DNA from: Manduca sexta | Lineage: Eukaryota > Arthropoda > Insecta > Lepidoptera > Sphingidae | Length of the DNA: 64,000 nt | Assembly: GCF_014839805.1 (NCBI RefSeq) | Contig: NC_051138.1 | Coordinates: forward strand, 5,082,983 to 5,146,982 | Direction of reading: 5' to 3' | Part shown: positions 24,593-36,691 of the stretch, in pieces | Position numbering within the stretch: the stretch's first letter is position 1 | Layout: each line of letters opens with the position of its first letter | Made by a program: the position numbers and the translations under genes | Notes under the pieces: model-generated | The model's database searches: none | What the model saw: the letters and a program-made list of their open reading frames with translations, nothing else | What the model was told of the DNA's origin: nothing

Positions 24593-25134
24593 TATAAATT
24601 CATTAATTTTCTCATATTCAAAATGATGTTATTAAAACATCGGACCGAGTCAAATGGTTTACTCCGCAAACAATTTAATCTGGCTGCAATTAGCCTCTGA
24701 GATTGAAATTTATGTTTGTCTCTAACTATGCCGGTATTTTGCGGTAGTAACTGCTTGATATTAAATCATTAACCTCGAATTTAACTATGGTTGGATGCGC
24801 TTTTGCTCGGTTTTAGATTTAACCAATGTAGATGTATGGAGAGAATATGTATGAAGTAAGAGAAATAAATAGGTGATATCGAAATAATTTACTGGGTTTG
24901 TACATTTAATGTAACGTAAAAAATATCATCTTATAAATAAGTTTATGATTTATACTTACCCGTTTATCATTACGGTTCACTGTAGGCACCTGGACACATA
25001 AACAAATAGTTATATACTCTACCTTTTTAATATTTTTCTTACTGTTTTAAAATTTACTCATTTTTTACAAATTTTACATTACCACTTATTTTTTTTTTGT
25101 ACAATTAAATCTAAATAATAAAATTAAAAAACTG

Positions 25135-25372
25135 TTATTCGCGGCTTACCTCATGTGAAAAATTTTGTCACTACAAAAGCCTCTAAATGACTATAGCGTC
25201 ACCTATTTAAAAAATGAAAATAAAAAATTATAATATTACTTACGGGAGCAAGTTATCAGGATTAAAAATATATATTGTGTTAATCCAGGACATGTATGCT
25301 AAATTTCATCCAAATCCGTTCAGCTGTTTTTACATTTATTTCTAGCGAACATCCACACATTTTAACATTAAG
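25135..25372 (-). mobile_element. Degraded Helitron
   Basis: Read on the minus strand it has a body with AACGGATTTGGATGAAATTT and a GC-rich end CGCGAATAAC at the low-coordinate side (TTATTCGCGGCTTACCTC). Both termini are worn and CTAG is not preserved. Confidence 0.45.
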
Positions 25373-25993
25373 AAATAAGATCAATTCGAACTAGATGATT
25401 TTTTTTTAATACTGGCCGTTTATGACTATACTTGATATATAACACCACTGGAGCCAAAACATGGAAGTTATAAATCAAAATACCTAAAGAAACCAGGCTG
25501 ATTCAGCGACCGTGTGCTTCACTGCATTACAGAACCATATACCTCCTGTGTATAACCATTTGATACGCAAACTTAGTTAGTCCAACGCGCTACAAATGAC
25601 TGCCTGGCTTAGCTCAAAATGTTTGCAATACTGGACTAACTATAATAGAGTATAAATTCTTAATTATGTTCTTTTTTCGTACTAGCCGGTCTAGATTTCC
25701 AATGAAAGGCGTTTTTAAACTTATAGTAGATTTTTTTAAATATCAAAATAACTATTAGATTATAGAAGAGTTTTTTGATATCTTACTTTTTCTAAATACA
25801 TATTGTTGCCATAAGTAGCCAGTGCGCGAGTTTAGCCGACCCCGGACTTTGTCGAATATTTAGTTCCTTATATCGTAAAAGTGTCAAATGACCTACAATA
25901 TCTTCCCATTAGTTCGTTTAATTTGTGAACATCAATTTATTATTTACTTTTAAAAATTATCGGGAACATTTAGTGCTAAACTATACTATTATC

Positions 25994-26165
25994 TATACTA
26001 TTATGTATAATATAAAGCTGAAGAGTTTGCTTGTTTGTTTGAACGCGTTAATCTCAGAATATACCGAACCGATTTTGAACTTTTTTCACTAATAGAAAGT
26101 TACATTTCTTCAAGTGCTATAAGGCTACTTTTTATCCCGTAAAAAATTTTCACGCAGTGAAAAAT
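25994..26165 (+). mobile_element. Degraded Helitron
   Basis: TCTATACTATTATGTATAATATAAAGC, GCGTTAATCTCAGAATATACCG, AACCGATTTTGAAC and GCTACTTTTTATCCCG follow the common small-Helitron body. The 3' CTAG end is lost. Confidence 0.55.
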
Positions 26166-26479
26166 AAATACAAAGATTTTTCTTGCCAACCAATACTAAC
26201 AAACACTCTTTTTTTGTATATATGATCCATAGTAACTGTCAAGGTATGTATAGTCAAACATGGGACGTACGCTTACACGACCCGTTAGGAACTGTTTATC
26301 AAGATAGTACAGCTGTCACCACCCCATGTGATTTACTGCGCTACATTATCGTAACAATATGACGTCGTACATATCATTCTTGGAAAGCCAAAACTGTATT
26401 GCTACTAGTATGCTTAACGAAGTGTTATAAAAATACTGACATTTTTCGTGTTAATAATAATATAATTGTCTCGTTACTA

Positions 26480-26645
26480 TAAGCAACACCTCTTTGCTCG
26501 ATGCTTCGTGATAAAGTTTTTCTATGATAAAAGTCCCGTTATGTATTTTCCTGGACTAAATCATTTCCTAAGTTTTAAACTAGCTCTATACCAAATTTCA
26601 TCGAAATCTGTAAATTTAACGCGTTCAGACAGTTAGACGTGGCTG
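26480..26645 (-). mobile_element. Degraded Helitron
   Basis: On the plus strand, TGCTCGATGCTTCGTG resembles a degraded GC-rich terminus, followed by AAAAGTCCC, TATTTTCCTGGAC and ACCAAATTTCATCGAAATC, the reverse of the shared body. Boundaries are approximate. Confidence 0.4.
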
Positions 26646-27982
26646 AGGTCTTTAATTAGTAATATGTAATGATAATATACCCCCAAAACTAAGCTTGCCA
26701 TAAAACATAAGACATAATAAATGCTACAAGGATATCATAATATTATTATTATCGCAGTAATCTTATATACGAAGAAATTGTTGCGCCAGTGATGTCAAGT
26801 TAATGCTTAATTCAGTCCTAAATCTTTATGTTTGTATTAAAACGTAACAACAATAATCGCCAAATTTATCAATCATAACTATCTATTATCAATTCAGTAG
26901 CATGAACGAAATTTTAAGTCTAATATCATTATAACAAAAATCTTTGTTGCATTTAGCATCATAAAAAGTAACTCTTATACAATTAAAGTCAACCAGCTCA
27001 AAGTATTAAGCTGATAAAACTCGCAATGTTTCGTTTCAACTAACTCAATAACTGTTAAATTTAATTATTCACAATGGATATCGGCGTTTTTGAAATGCGT
27101 TCCAATTTCCTTTCGACATCCAATCGAAGCAGACTCTGTATGAAAATTGCACTTTGTAGTTAGAACTGTGTCAACGCTCTCATTAAATGCATGCAGGGTA
27201 ATGGTATGGTAGATCCTAGCACATCAATAGGAAACAAGATATATGGCCTCTTTAGATGTCATACTACCGACTTCGGTTACAGTGCGCTGAGTGAAACGAT
27301 CAATATCTACTTCATCATTACGGCTTACGTCGTATTCAATCTTCCTATGTACCTAAATATTAGCTGAGAATTTTTTCTCAATTATTACGTGAACGTTTTT
27401 AATCAGGGAACGAATTTTTTTTATAACTCTCTTGATTTATTATAATTTTGATTTCCAGTTATGTGTGTAATTGAGAAATATGGCCGCTAAATTATAGTTT
27501 CGGTAATTTTATTTGTTAATAATAGCTTACTAAAAATAAAAATACATACTTGGAATGTGAGACAAATTGAAAATAATATGAAATCGAAATATTTCTAATG
27601 ACTATTGTTAGTTTGTTTTTGTTTATGGCACTATAGTGTGTATAAAAATCATTATCTTCTACACGTATTTCAACAAACGGTTCCAAAACATATTAAATAA
27701 AATCTATTTCAGCTATCAACTAAACTGTTTGTTGATCTCGTGGACTATTAGTGTCAGCTAAAGACAAATTGATGTACCCTTAACTATTACACGGTGGTGG
27801 GAATGTTCTATCGCACAATGCATATTAATTAACTCCACGATGTAGGACCAAGCCCGACTCGCGCTGACAACGGCCAATCCATTGCATGTCATTTATGACA
27901 AACCATCAGACCTAAACAGTAGGGAAGCACCTAATGCGTGATAAACGTAATTATAGGCAGATATTACTTCGCACTCTTAACC
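26646..27982. other. AT-rich stretch, no gene recognised
   Basis: No gene or repeat family was recognised. Confidence 0.35.
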
Positions 27983-28196
27983 TAATGACCTATTCCAAAA
28001 TTGCTACTTTGTGGGAATCGTCAAGAAAATAATTTCTGTTTGCGACCTTTTTTCAGTTGCTATAAAATTAAACTTATTAAAGATATAAACTTATCAAAAA
28101 TGAAACCTATAACATAAGAAAAGGAAAAAAAGCTCGCAAACAGAAATTAGTTTTTTGACTATTCCCACAAATTAACAAATTTAGAATAGGTCATTA
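27983..28196. mobile_element. Foldback MITE with about 70-bp terminal inverted repeats and TA ends
   Basis: The left arm (TAATGACCTATTCCAAAATTG... GTGGGAATCGTCAAG... TAATTTCTGTTTGCGA) is the inverted copy of the right arm (TCGCAAACAGAAATTAG... CTATTCCCACAAATTAAC... AGAATAGGTCATTA), with a few mismatches. TA at both extremes fits a Tc1/mariner-type target. It has no coding capacity and no related second copy in the window. Confidence 0.85.
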
Positions 28197-28334
28197 TTTT
28201 ATAATGTGATTTTACAATTTTTTTTTAACATAAGACATAACACAGAACACAATCATTATAAAGAATACTTAAGCACTAAATTACATTAAGACTAGATTGT
28301 ATTCCTTAAACCTATGCCCTAATTAAAATTATAC

Positions 28335-28688
28335 TCATGCCTTTTATCCCCGAAAAGATAGGCAAAGGTGGTATTATTGCACCCACTTTTCGCCTTGACT
28401 ACTGAAAAACAGTGTTGTGTTGTGGTTTGCGCATCACATTATGCTGAAAGGTCATCTACCGGTCACTGCCGCGACCAGTGATATAAATCATTTTTTATTA
28501 TTATTAGTTATCTTGGTACATTATGTTTTTTTTTTATTGCGACTTTGTAATTTACAAATTTAAAACACACATAATTACCAGACTCTGGACTGGTACTGAC
28601 TAGAAAAACCCAAAATAACAACCCAACATAGGAATCAAACCGGAGATCTCAGCACGACAGTTGTACTACAATATAACCACGCAAGGAA
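28335..28688 (-). mobile_element. SINE-A, diverged and interrupted by an insertion of about 140 bp
   Basis: The 3' part (GCCTTTTATCCCCGAAAAG, GCACCCACTTTTCGCC at 28339-28395) and the 5' part (ACCAGACTCTGG, GGAATCAAACCGGAGATCTC, GTAGTACAAC-like head at 28578-28688) are on the same strand and in SINE-A order. The middle is about 210 bp where the full copies have about 70, so something has inserted between about 28396 and 28575. Confidence 0.65.
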
Positions 28689-28920
28689 ATAAAAGTTATT
28701 CGAGATATTAAATACACCTAAAAAAAATCTCATAGTGATTAGAGTAAAATTGTATGATATTCCAACTCCCATTCATTGTAATAAGTTACGTGTTCAATAA
28801 ATTTCCTAACTTTTGTAAGCATCTGATTCTTGCGGCTTCAAACTTTACATCTTTCTTATTAAATTGTTAACTTATTAAATAAGCCATGAGCAATTTTTAT
28901 TCCTCACCAACAATTACTTT

Positions 28921-29010
28921 TTAACCGACTTCCAAAAAGGGGAGGTTCTCAATTCGTGTCTTTGTATTTTTTATATTTCACAGTCTGAGAATTGTAGGTA
29001 GATTTTTGTT
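28921..29010 (+). repeat. Short dispersed-repeat remnant
   Basis: TTTTTAACCGACTTCCAAAAAGGGGAGG and TTCTCAATTCG are typical of an interspersed repeat I recall from insect genomes. Only one copy is present here and the boundaries are uncertain. Confidence 0.35.
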
Positions 29011-29639
29011 TATATGTTCGAGGACCAGAAATGTCCTTGTCGTAACTCTACATAATCGAGATGAATTAATGTTCTTTCACTTGCGGATGACCGACACCTC
29101 AATCTGCCCCGTGACCATGAACGCTGCAAAGTCTTCAAAACGTCGAGAAAAAATAATAATATAAATAACCGTGATAAAATCTGTAAATAGTTTTATTTCA
29201 ATATTTAATTAATGTATTTTAACATTTTAGGCTAAAAAATTACCTATGTAAAAATGTTCTATTCGTACTAAAACGAGATTACGTAACTGTCTTGTAATTT
29301 CGGCAAATGAATAATTGAAATTCGTATAACACTGAACTAATTGGATTAAATTGAAGTTAGGTATATGTCGTTGAATTATCCATTAGTCTAATATGACACA
29401 AATTTCTCGGAACACGATTTGGATATCATTAGTATATTAATGTCTCTCTAAATGTAATTATAAAACAGAATACAGCGTAGGATGATCTACATGGGGCCAG
29501 AAACAGACGCATTACTAGACCTTCGGTTATAAAATTATGTTCGTTTGTTTATTCTCTTCATTTTAAAGGGTTTCTTTTTTCATTTTTACATGTATATTCT
29601 TAAAAAAAAACATGCGTATAAAAATATTAAATAATAATG

Positions 29640-29823
29640 ACCCTCCGATGGCGAAGCTCAAGACCCAAGCCATCGGCGGTTAAGGATCCAAAGTGAGGAA
29701 TCTCCTCACAATGCGCGCCGTGTCCAGCAATACTGCCTTCTGCATCTGGCCTCCGACCCACCGGCCAATTGAGAGCTTCCAAAGATGTCGGTCGAGGCTC
29801 TTTGGTATCAATCCATGCGCAGA
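29640..29823 (-). pseudogene. C-terminal fragment of a retroelement-like ORF
   Basis: On the minus strand an in-frame stretch of about 49 codons (29820 down to about 29679) contains GLIPKSLDRHLWKLSIGRW and MQKAVLLDTARIVRRFL and ends with a natural-looking TAA. It is GC-richer than its flanks and there is no start, so it is a 5'-truncated copy. The segment resembles C-termini of lepidopteran non-LTR polyproteins as I recall them, but I cannot fix the clade; the CR1/Jockey ORF2 at 38-41 kb has a different C-terminus. A short 3' UTR runs on to about 29640 before AT-rich sequence. Confidence 0.5.
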
Positions 29824-32800
29824 AACGTTATGTTCGTTGGTTTTATTATTAATATATTATTAGACATCAAAAATCCCAGACGCGAGATATTCAATGCTAT
29901 TAAATCGCTTTCTAAAACATATTATTATGAAACCTTAATTATAATAACTAATGTATAACCCACGTTGAAAATTGTAAAACAGAATCTACAATTTTGAAAT
30001 ATTCGCAATCGCTGAACATTTTTCAAATATAAAGCTCCCAAGAACGGTTGAGAGAGGTTAATTTCGCGCTGTAACCGCCGAGGGAAGTCTTTTTAAAATG
30101 AGCAAAACGTTCATGAAACGTACTCAGAATAAAAACGACAAGTCTAGACAGGATCATTGAAAAACGTAGAGATAAACCCAAAGAAAGATGAGAAGACGTG
30201 GCGATTTCAACAATAGACTTAAATTGCTTGGTGCTACGACAAACGCCGCGACTTACACGGCATTACAAACAGTAAATCTGGAACCACGTTTAATAAAATG
30301 ATGAACTACATTGATTCCTTTTCAAATATAGTTATTGTAGATCTTTGACTATTGATTACACGAATTTTGAAAGCCTCTCATTAGATTTAAGGAATACCTT
30401 AGATAAAACTTGCTTTCTCATCTTTGATATTTCACTATCACAGTTGCACAACCTATGATCAATGTATTCAATACCTCAAACTTACAAAATCCATCTTCAT
30501 TTTAATACACTCTCCATCGAACTGAAAGGCTCGTAAAGCATAATACAAATACTGTCGAATGTGCAATTCATCGTTTACGTATTTATCAAAACTTCGCGGC
30601 CTCGGCTTGTTTCGCGTGGAGCATCCATTTAATCTATTAAATAATTATTATGATGGAATCGGTTCAGGATTAATTAAATGGATATTTTCAATAGTGGAAA
30701 AAGAGCTGTTTTTTTTTTAATATAAAATACATTGATGATACCACAGAACATCTGAATAAGGTACTGTTTTGTGAATTAGTCAACAAGCATGATAGCACTG
30801 CGACTGTCTGTGATCAGTTGCAACATCATCTAGCATTTTAAATTGCTAAATTCTGGCACTGCACTGAGTTTGTACTGCTTGCGTGCCTTTGTAATCTTTG
30901 TCAGTGATTATTCTTATATTCGTATGTAATATTGAGTCTAGACTGTAATAATTATTTTTTCTGAAACATCATAATGTTTCTATTCATGGGTGTCCTTTAA
31001 TACTTCTATTCATGGCACAAAAGTCGCTGTTGAAGTTAATAAAGCCACGTTTTTTATTTATGTTGGCGGATTTTGTCGTCATGTATGTGTACGGTATTAC
31101 CAGTTATTAGCAACATTTCGGCTTAAGAACGCGTGGGTCGCGAACTTTTTCAAGAGATGAACTTTTTGGATTTATCTCAATTATTGCCTACTTGAATATC
31201 CTCAGCCAAATTTCAACGGTCGACTTATCAGGGATGGAATATTGATCTTCAAAAATAAATAAGTAACGGTGTTTTATATGAATGGTACAGAAATGCGGAT
31301 AATACGACATGAGACTAACTCTCATGAGAACGCCATATAAAAAATAATTAACTGTATAAAAGAGCGCAACTTTAATCAAATTTAAATAAAGAACAAGATA
31401 TTCTAACGTTTATTCTGGCAAATTATTTGGCTGCTCACGTTGCAGAATGAATTTGAAAAAATCCAGTACCTGCATTTTGAGTGTATCCATATTATGTTGC
31501 ATAATAGTTTTCAACAATTTCAATCTATTCGGCGAACGTTCAAGACTTGTTTGATTTTTTAATTTTCGTAAGCAAAGTTTCTGATTTATGCTGACATCGA
31601 AATTATGTTGCAAAAGAAATATTTACGTTACTCTTATATTTTGTTTGGATTTATAAAACCGACACGGCCAAATTTCATTATGTTTTTCCACGAATGTGTA
31701 TAAATCGAACACCAGATCTCCGTGTTTAAAAGCATAATTTCATTTTAATTTACCTAGGACTAGTTGCAAACATATAACACTAAACGATATTTTACTGGTT
31801 TCAGAATTCGACACACAGTGTATACCTATATTATAACAGAATACTACACTAAATTTAATAATGGCCTCACGGAGACCACAGGGATTTGCTAAATTTATGA
31901 CTTCCCGTCCCGAAATATATTCATTACCCGTAACACTACCAATATGCTCAAGTAATTTGCTTTAAAATATATGTTCTTCTTCAACCTGTCCTTATATTTA
32001 TCCAGAGTGAAGTTAGCGTATCACACAATTCTTTTGGAATTTCTTTAAAACGCTATATATTTTCTACAAATAATATAGTCCCTCGTGTTATACAAATATT
32101 TGCATAAACTCTTTTTATTGCCAACATATATACCGACTTCCACTTAATGGTAAATACAGTTTAGTCCAAATATAATGTTTACCGAGAGAGTGCAGTTCCG
32201 ACCATCGCTAGGATTATACCGACGTGCCTTAAATTGTTGCACACTCACAGAATTTGGAACACAGTCCGTCGAAACGAGCCACTACTTATTGCTTTCTCGC
32301 CATTTGTACAGTAGTCAGTAGCACTCCAAAACAAGTATTTTATGCGACCGTTGTTAAAGTTCTATTACTGTACTATGCATGTCTCAAAACTCGGCCCTGA
32401 TCTGGTCATTTCTGCAGCCCTCCAGGGTCTATGCTATGTGCCTGGATAGCTGGCACCAGCCTAGTTACGGCGATGGTCAAAGTGACTATCAAGTAATATC
32501 GAATATCCTCTCAGTTATTTCTTCTTTTCAGCGTAATCATAGACACGACGCGCACGATTCTAAAAGAATGTTTGATATGCAAGCATCACGAGAAGAAAAT
32601 AGCGATATGTGGTCCTCGAGATAGAAAGCAAAATGCATACTCATTTATTAACAAATATAATAGAACTCTAAGTTATTTAATATTTAAAGTCGAAAAGCCC
32701 ACGTAGAATATTAATAAGGACACAGAGTCCAAGGTTTAAAAGCATCGTTCAAAACAAATAAGACGGCGTCGATTTATTGTTATGATAAATATTTTTTGGC

Positions 32801-32957
32801 ACAGGAACAACTCGCTCTTGGTAACATATTTGGCAAGATAGAACTAAAGGAAGCTCGTAGTATATTAAAAGTATATATAGGTCAGGTTAAAGCAAAATAC
32901 TTAATAGATTATTTTACAGGATTAATTTGCCTAAAATAGTTAGTGAAATATATTTTA
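29824..32957. other. AT-rich stretch, no gene recognised
   Basis: No gene can be supported. The longest frames (67 codons at 31410-31613 minus, 81 codons at 32379-32624 plus) have no domain, and I see no consistent splice pattern. The GC-richer part at 32200-32500 is unassigned. Confidence 0.35.
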
Positions 32958-33258
32958 CTAGCGACCCGCCCCGGCTTCGCACGGGTGCAATGCTGATACT
33001 AAATACACTATAGAAAAACTGTGAACGTTGTATATAAAAACATAGCGGCCCGCTCTGGCTTCGCACGGGTATAACATAACAAAATAACAGTATTTTTCCA
33101 CTATTTAATGGATGTTATTATACATATAAACCTTTCTCTTGAATCACTCTATCTATTAAAAAAAACCTCACCAAAATCCGTTGCGTAGTTCTAAAGATTT
33201 AAGCATACAAAGAGACATAGGGTCAGAGAAAGCGACTTTGTTTTATACTATGTAGTGA
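32958..33258 (-). mobile_element. Complete non-autonomous Helitron, two-terminus family, copy 2
   Basis: Minus-strand reading starts TCACTACATAGTATAAAAC after an A and ends CGGGGCGGGTCGCTAG before a T. It is about 95% identical by eye to 34890-35193. Like that copy it contains two GC-rich hairpin termini, an internal one at about 33046-33073 (CCCGTGCGAAGCCAGAGCGGG) and the true end. No protein is encoded. Confidence 0.92.
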
Positions 33259-33344
33259 TTATGTGTTCGTTTAGGAATAAAACTGAAAAAATATTGAGTG
33301 GGGTGGGGGGAGTTAGAGAGGCGTTTCTATTTATCAACCCAACA

Positions 33345-33412
33345 TATAGAGACCCCACTTCGCTTACCACTAGGTGCTGTGGGGTCACTTTGTCGTGCCC
33401 GTATTAAAAACA
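33345..33412 (+). mobile_element. SINE-C 3' end fragment
   Basis: AGAGACCCCACTTCGCTTACC, GTGCTGTGGGGTCACTTTG and TGCCCGTATTAAAAA match the 3' end of SINE-C (compare 53475-53540). Confidence 0.7.
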
Positions 33413-34320
33413 AATCAATTTTCAAATGCTACTGAAATTTTCTTATACACAAAACGTAACCTTTTGTTTTTAAGACAGCACAAAATAAACCACAATTCAT
33501 TTAAGTCCCCATAAATTGCTTAGTCCTTTGTCGCATTAATAAGATATAAGAGAAATGTTAAACAGTAATGTACAATACATTATGCAGACAAATGGTCTGG
33601 TTTGTTTACTGACGTAACTATTCTGTGAGATATAGTCCTTGATCTGTCCTTAATGGCTCATAAAGGTTACCCGAGACCTCCACGCTAGCGAGTAGGGCCA
33701 TTAGTCGAGTAATTGGATTCACTGTCATCAAATCTATCCATTGGAAAGAAAAATAATCAGGGAGTGAATTATGACGTAGAGGAAATAAATGTTATGTTTA
33801 TTTAGTTATATAAAATAGTTTATTTCATTTTCCTATATTTTTATTCGAGATTTCAAAGTTTAAACTTTACCGACGAGGACGAATTTGTTGATCGTAATTG
33901 CTGTGCCGATTTATACGTAATTGTAACTTCGGGACAAACTCTGCGAAGATCATATTTATTTGACATTTTCACTTTTCATTATTTGTCTTATTTCACATAA
34001 GTGAAAGTTGTTACAAAGCCTTTATTAATAATTATGTTATCTTATTTGACTGAGTCTACGTTTTCAATCATTACTTTATTAATTTAAATTTTAAAAGCGC
34101 ACTGCAGTCTATTTTGTCTACACGAATAGGTTTATTCGAGCGAAATAATTTTACGGATGCGTTATATTGGTAGGAAGGTTCAGCTTTTCTGTTCCTCTTC
34201 ATATGTCCCATAAAATTTCCGGTAGCTAAAAAATAGTCCCCTTTATGGAATTTCTGTAGCATTATGGGCGTCCATGGCATTTGTGTCCTACCTGCTTGTT
34301 TGCTTACCTTTTACTATACA

Positions 34321-34552
34321 CACATCCCTTTCGTACCCTAAAGGGTAGGCAGAAGCCAAACTAGAACACCCACTCATCACCATGAGTTTGCATCCCACGA
34401 TACTGTCAGAGCCTACCGCCACACCGGACATAAATTCCAGACCCCAGACTGATACACAGCAGATACTCCAAAATCACTAACCGACCCGGGTATCGAACAT
34501 GAGACCTCAGCAAAGGAGTCATACTGCAATACAACTACCCCACTGAAGCAGT
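34321..34552 (-). mobile_element. SINE-A, full-length but diverged
   Basis: Minus-strand order: ACTGCTTCAGTGGGGTAG head, B box TGTTCGATACCC, GGGTCGGTTAGTGAT, body, GAGTGGGTG and ACCCTTTAGGGTACGAAAGGG end. Substitutions in the B box suggest an old copy. Confidence 0.8.
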
Positions 34553-34889
34553 ATCTACCTAATATATACCTTCTGTTATAACCCGGGCCGCTTTATATTT
34601 GCCTCGACTTCCCAACTCGGTTAGTTACAAAAGCGATTTTGTGAAAAAACTCGTCATTATTCAGGAGCGAACTGCTAGACTTTAGCCTCTTATGCTGTAG
34701 TCTTGTACCATCTGTACATAAAGGGTTTGGTTTTTCACATATGTACTGCGGTTTTCATGAGAAACCTAGAAATTACTCGTATACAGTTATTTATTGAAAT
34801 ATTCTATGTACTATATTGCCGCGAAATTTAATTCTATTTCTTGTAATATAAGGGTGTGTTTCACAATTACCTAGTAAATGCTTGTCACA

Positions 34890-35193
34890 TCACTACATAG
34901 TATAAAACAAAGTCGCTTTCTCTGTCCCTATGTCCCTTTGTATGCTTAAATCTTTAAAACTACGCAACGGATTTTGATGCGGTTTTTTTAATAGATAGAG
35001 TGATTCAAGAGGAAAGTTTATATGTATAATAACATCCATTAAATAGTGGAGAAATACTGTTATTCTGTTATGTTATACCCGTGCGAAGCCAGAGCGGGCC
35101 GCTATGTTTTTATATACCTACAACGTTCACAGTTTTTCTGTAGTGTATTTAGTATCAGCATTGCACCCGTGCGAAGCCGAAGCGGGTCGCTAG
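34890..35193 (+). mobile_element. Complete non-autonomous Helitron, two-terminus family, copy 3
   Basis: It starts TCACTACATAGTATAAAAC at 34890 after an A and ends GCGGGTCGCTAG at 35193 before a T. The body has ACGCAACGGATTTTGATGCG. A first GC-rich terminus at 35078-35105 (CCCGTGCGAAGCCAGAGCGGGCCGCTAT) is followed about 88 bp later by a second one at 35166-35193 that ends correctly in CTAG. It is an inverted copy of 32958-33258, 1.6 kb away. Confidence 0.93.
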
Positions 35194-35278
35194 TAAATAT
35201 ATAAAATACAACCAAATAGACTAGTCACTCTAGCCCATGGTCCCAAATAAATAAACAAATGAGTACCATCTACAAAAC

Positions 35279-35431
35279 AGTGGTGAAAGGTCTATATAAC
35301 CCGATTCCTGCCGGTTTCCCCTTATGTAGAATCTAATTATCATCAGAAAGATTTACAGACTGCATTCATGTATATTAGTACTCATAACGTGTCGGGTTCC
35401 TTTTCGAAAAATTTTACCTTTCACCATTACT
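35279..35431 (+). mobile_element. MITE-1, copy 1
   Basis: The ends AGTGGTGAAAGGT and ACCTTTCACCATTACT form a short terminal inverted repeat. The interior (ACCCGATTCCTGCCGGTTTCC, TGTAGAATCTAATTATCAT, GCATTCATGTATATTAGTAC, GTGTCGGGTTCC) is shared with 54852-54998 and 57861-58008. Confidence 0.8.
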
Positions 35432-36471
35432 GCATAAGCTGTTTATACGATACCTATCAAATAAAAAATTCTTGAAACGTGTACAAGCCATTAATGTGAA
35501 AATGTTACTTCTTATGACGTCTCAAAATAATTGTTTTGTATCTGAATATTTTAAGGCGCACGGGAACATGGTGATATACTACCGGTGTCTTGACATAGTG
35601 TAACATGCAGACGTTATTCCTCAGGCAAATATGTACATTTAAATACTAAATTGTTACTGACGACAACCCACACTGCTACTGTGCAAATGGAAGTGACGGT
35701 TTAATTAAAATAACATAAAGTATGTATTCAATCTTGCCAGTGTATATAAAATGTTAACAGAAGTAATAGGTGATCGTTGCCAAACCGAAGGATGAAAATG
35801 AATAAGAGCTAATCAGGATGAACCTAAAATTTACCACAGCTTAATTTTTACTAACCATAAAGAAAACTTCTAAAGATACTAAAATGTACAACAAAATCCT
35901 ATTTGAGAAGTCTATCAATAGAAGGAATTAAAGTAATTAACTGGGAAACGCTAGCTGTACAGAAAAGGTAAATATACTATCAATGGCCGCACTAAGTGTG
36001 AGGGTAAATCTTGCAGAAATTGTAGAAACCGCGGCGGAATTTCGCTCACAGCATTACCAACACAACTATACTGCGGTCTGCGCCATTTTCTGGGCAAAAC
36101 ATTGTCCTAGCTATTCGTCGGCTATGCGTTTTGGTTTACTGAGGTTTGTCGTTAACTGCCTAGTCAAGGCGGTTTCAATTTAAGGCGACGAAATGTAAAT
36201 GCGGGTAGAAATGATACTTAACTCTGGGAAATAAGAGTTACCTGTTCGTGATCGTGATCTTTAAACGAATGCTAAAAGTACTTGCTAGCTACCGAATCCA
36301 TAATATGAATATTATGGATTGCTTTGCTTAATTCATAAAGTGGCTATCGAATGAAACATGAATTATTGAACAATTTTACCAAACCTTTTTTGTTCTTAAT
36401 GGCACACAGCTTTAAAACCAAATCAGCACTATAACAGGCAGTGAATTGATATAACACTATATCCTTCATAT
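35432..36471. other. Unannotated stretch with a 26-bp palindrome
   Basis: No gene can be supported. A palindrome with 12-bp arms (AATCCATAATAT, GA, ATATTATGGATT) lies at 36295-36320. A 66-codon frame at 35983-36183 has no recognisable domain. Confidence 0.4.
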
Positions 36472-36691
36472 CAGTATTTCTTTAAATAAATGTACTACGT
36501 AACGAAATAGTAGCTTCGACTTGTTACAATTTTTTTGTCTCTATCTTCTTTTTTTGGTTATCTGTATACATTCATTCTATCAAATAATATATAGAATCGT
36601 TAAGACAAACAAAAAGCAGATGAGAGAAAAAAATCGTAATAATATTTTGTAAATACTATTTCGTTACGTACATTTATTTTGAGTAATACTC
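36472..36691. mobile_element. MITE-2, complete copy
   Basis: The ends CAGTATTTCTTTAAATAAATGTA...ACGTAACGAAATAG and CTATTTCGTTACGTACATTTATTTTGAGTAATACTC are inverted copies of about 36 bp. The interior contains CAAATAATATATAGAAT, also found at 49764-49780. It has no coding capacity and no clear target duplication. Confidence 0.85.

Noticed and set aside
31410..31613. A 67-codon minus-strand frame that looks protein-like
   Set aside because: There is no domain, no homologue that I recognise and no splice or promoter context; composition is typical of AT-rich open frames.
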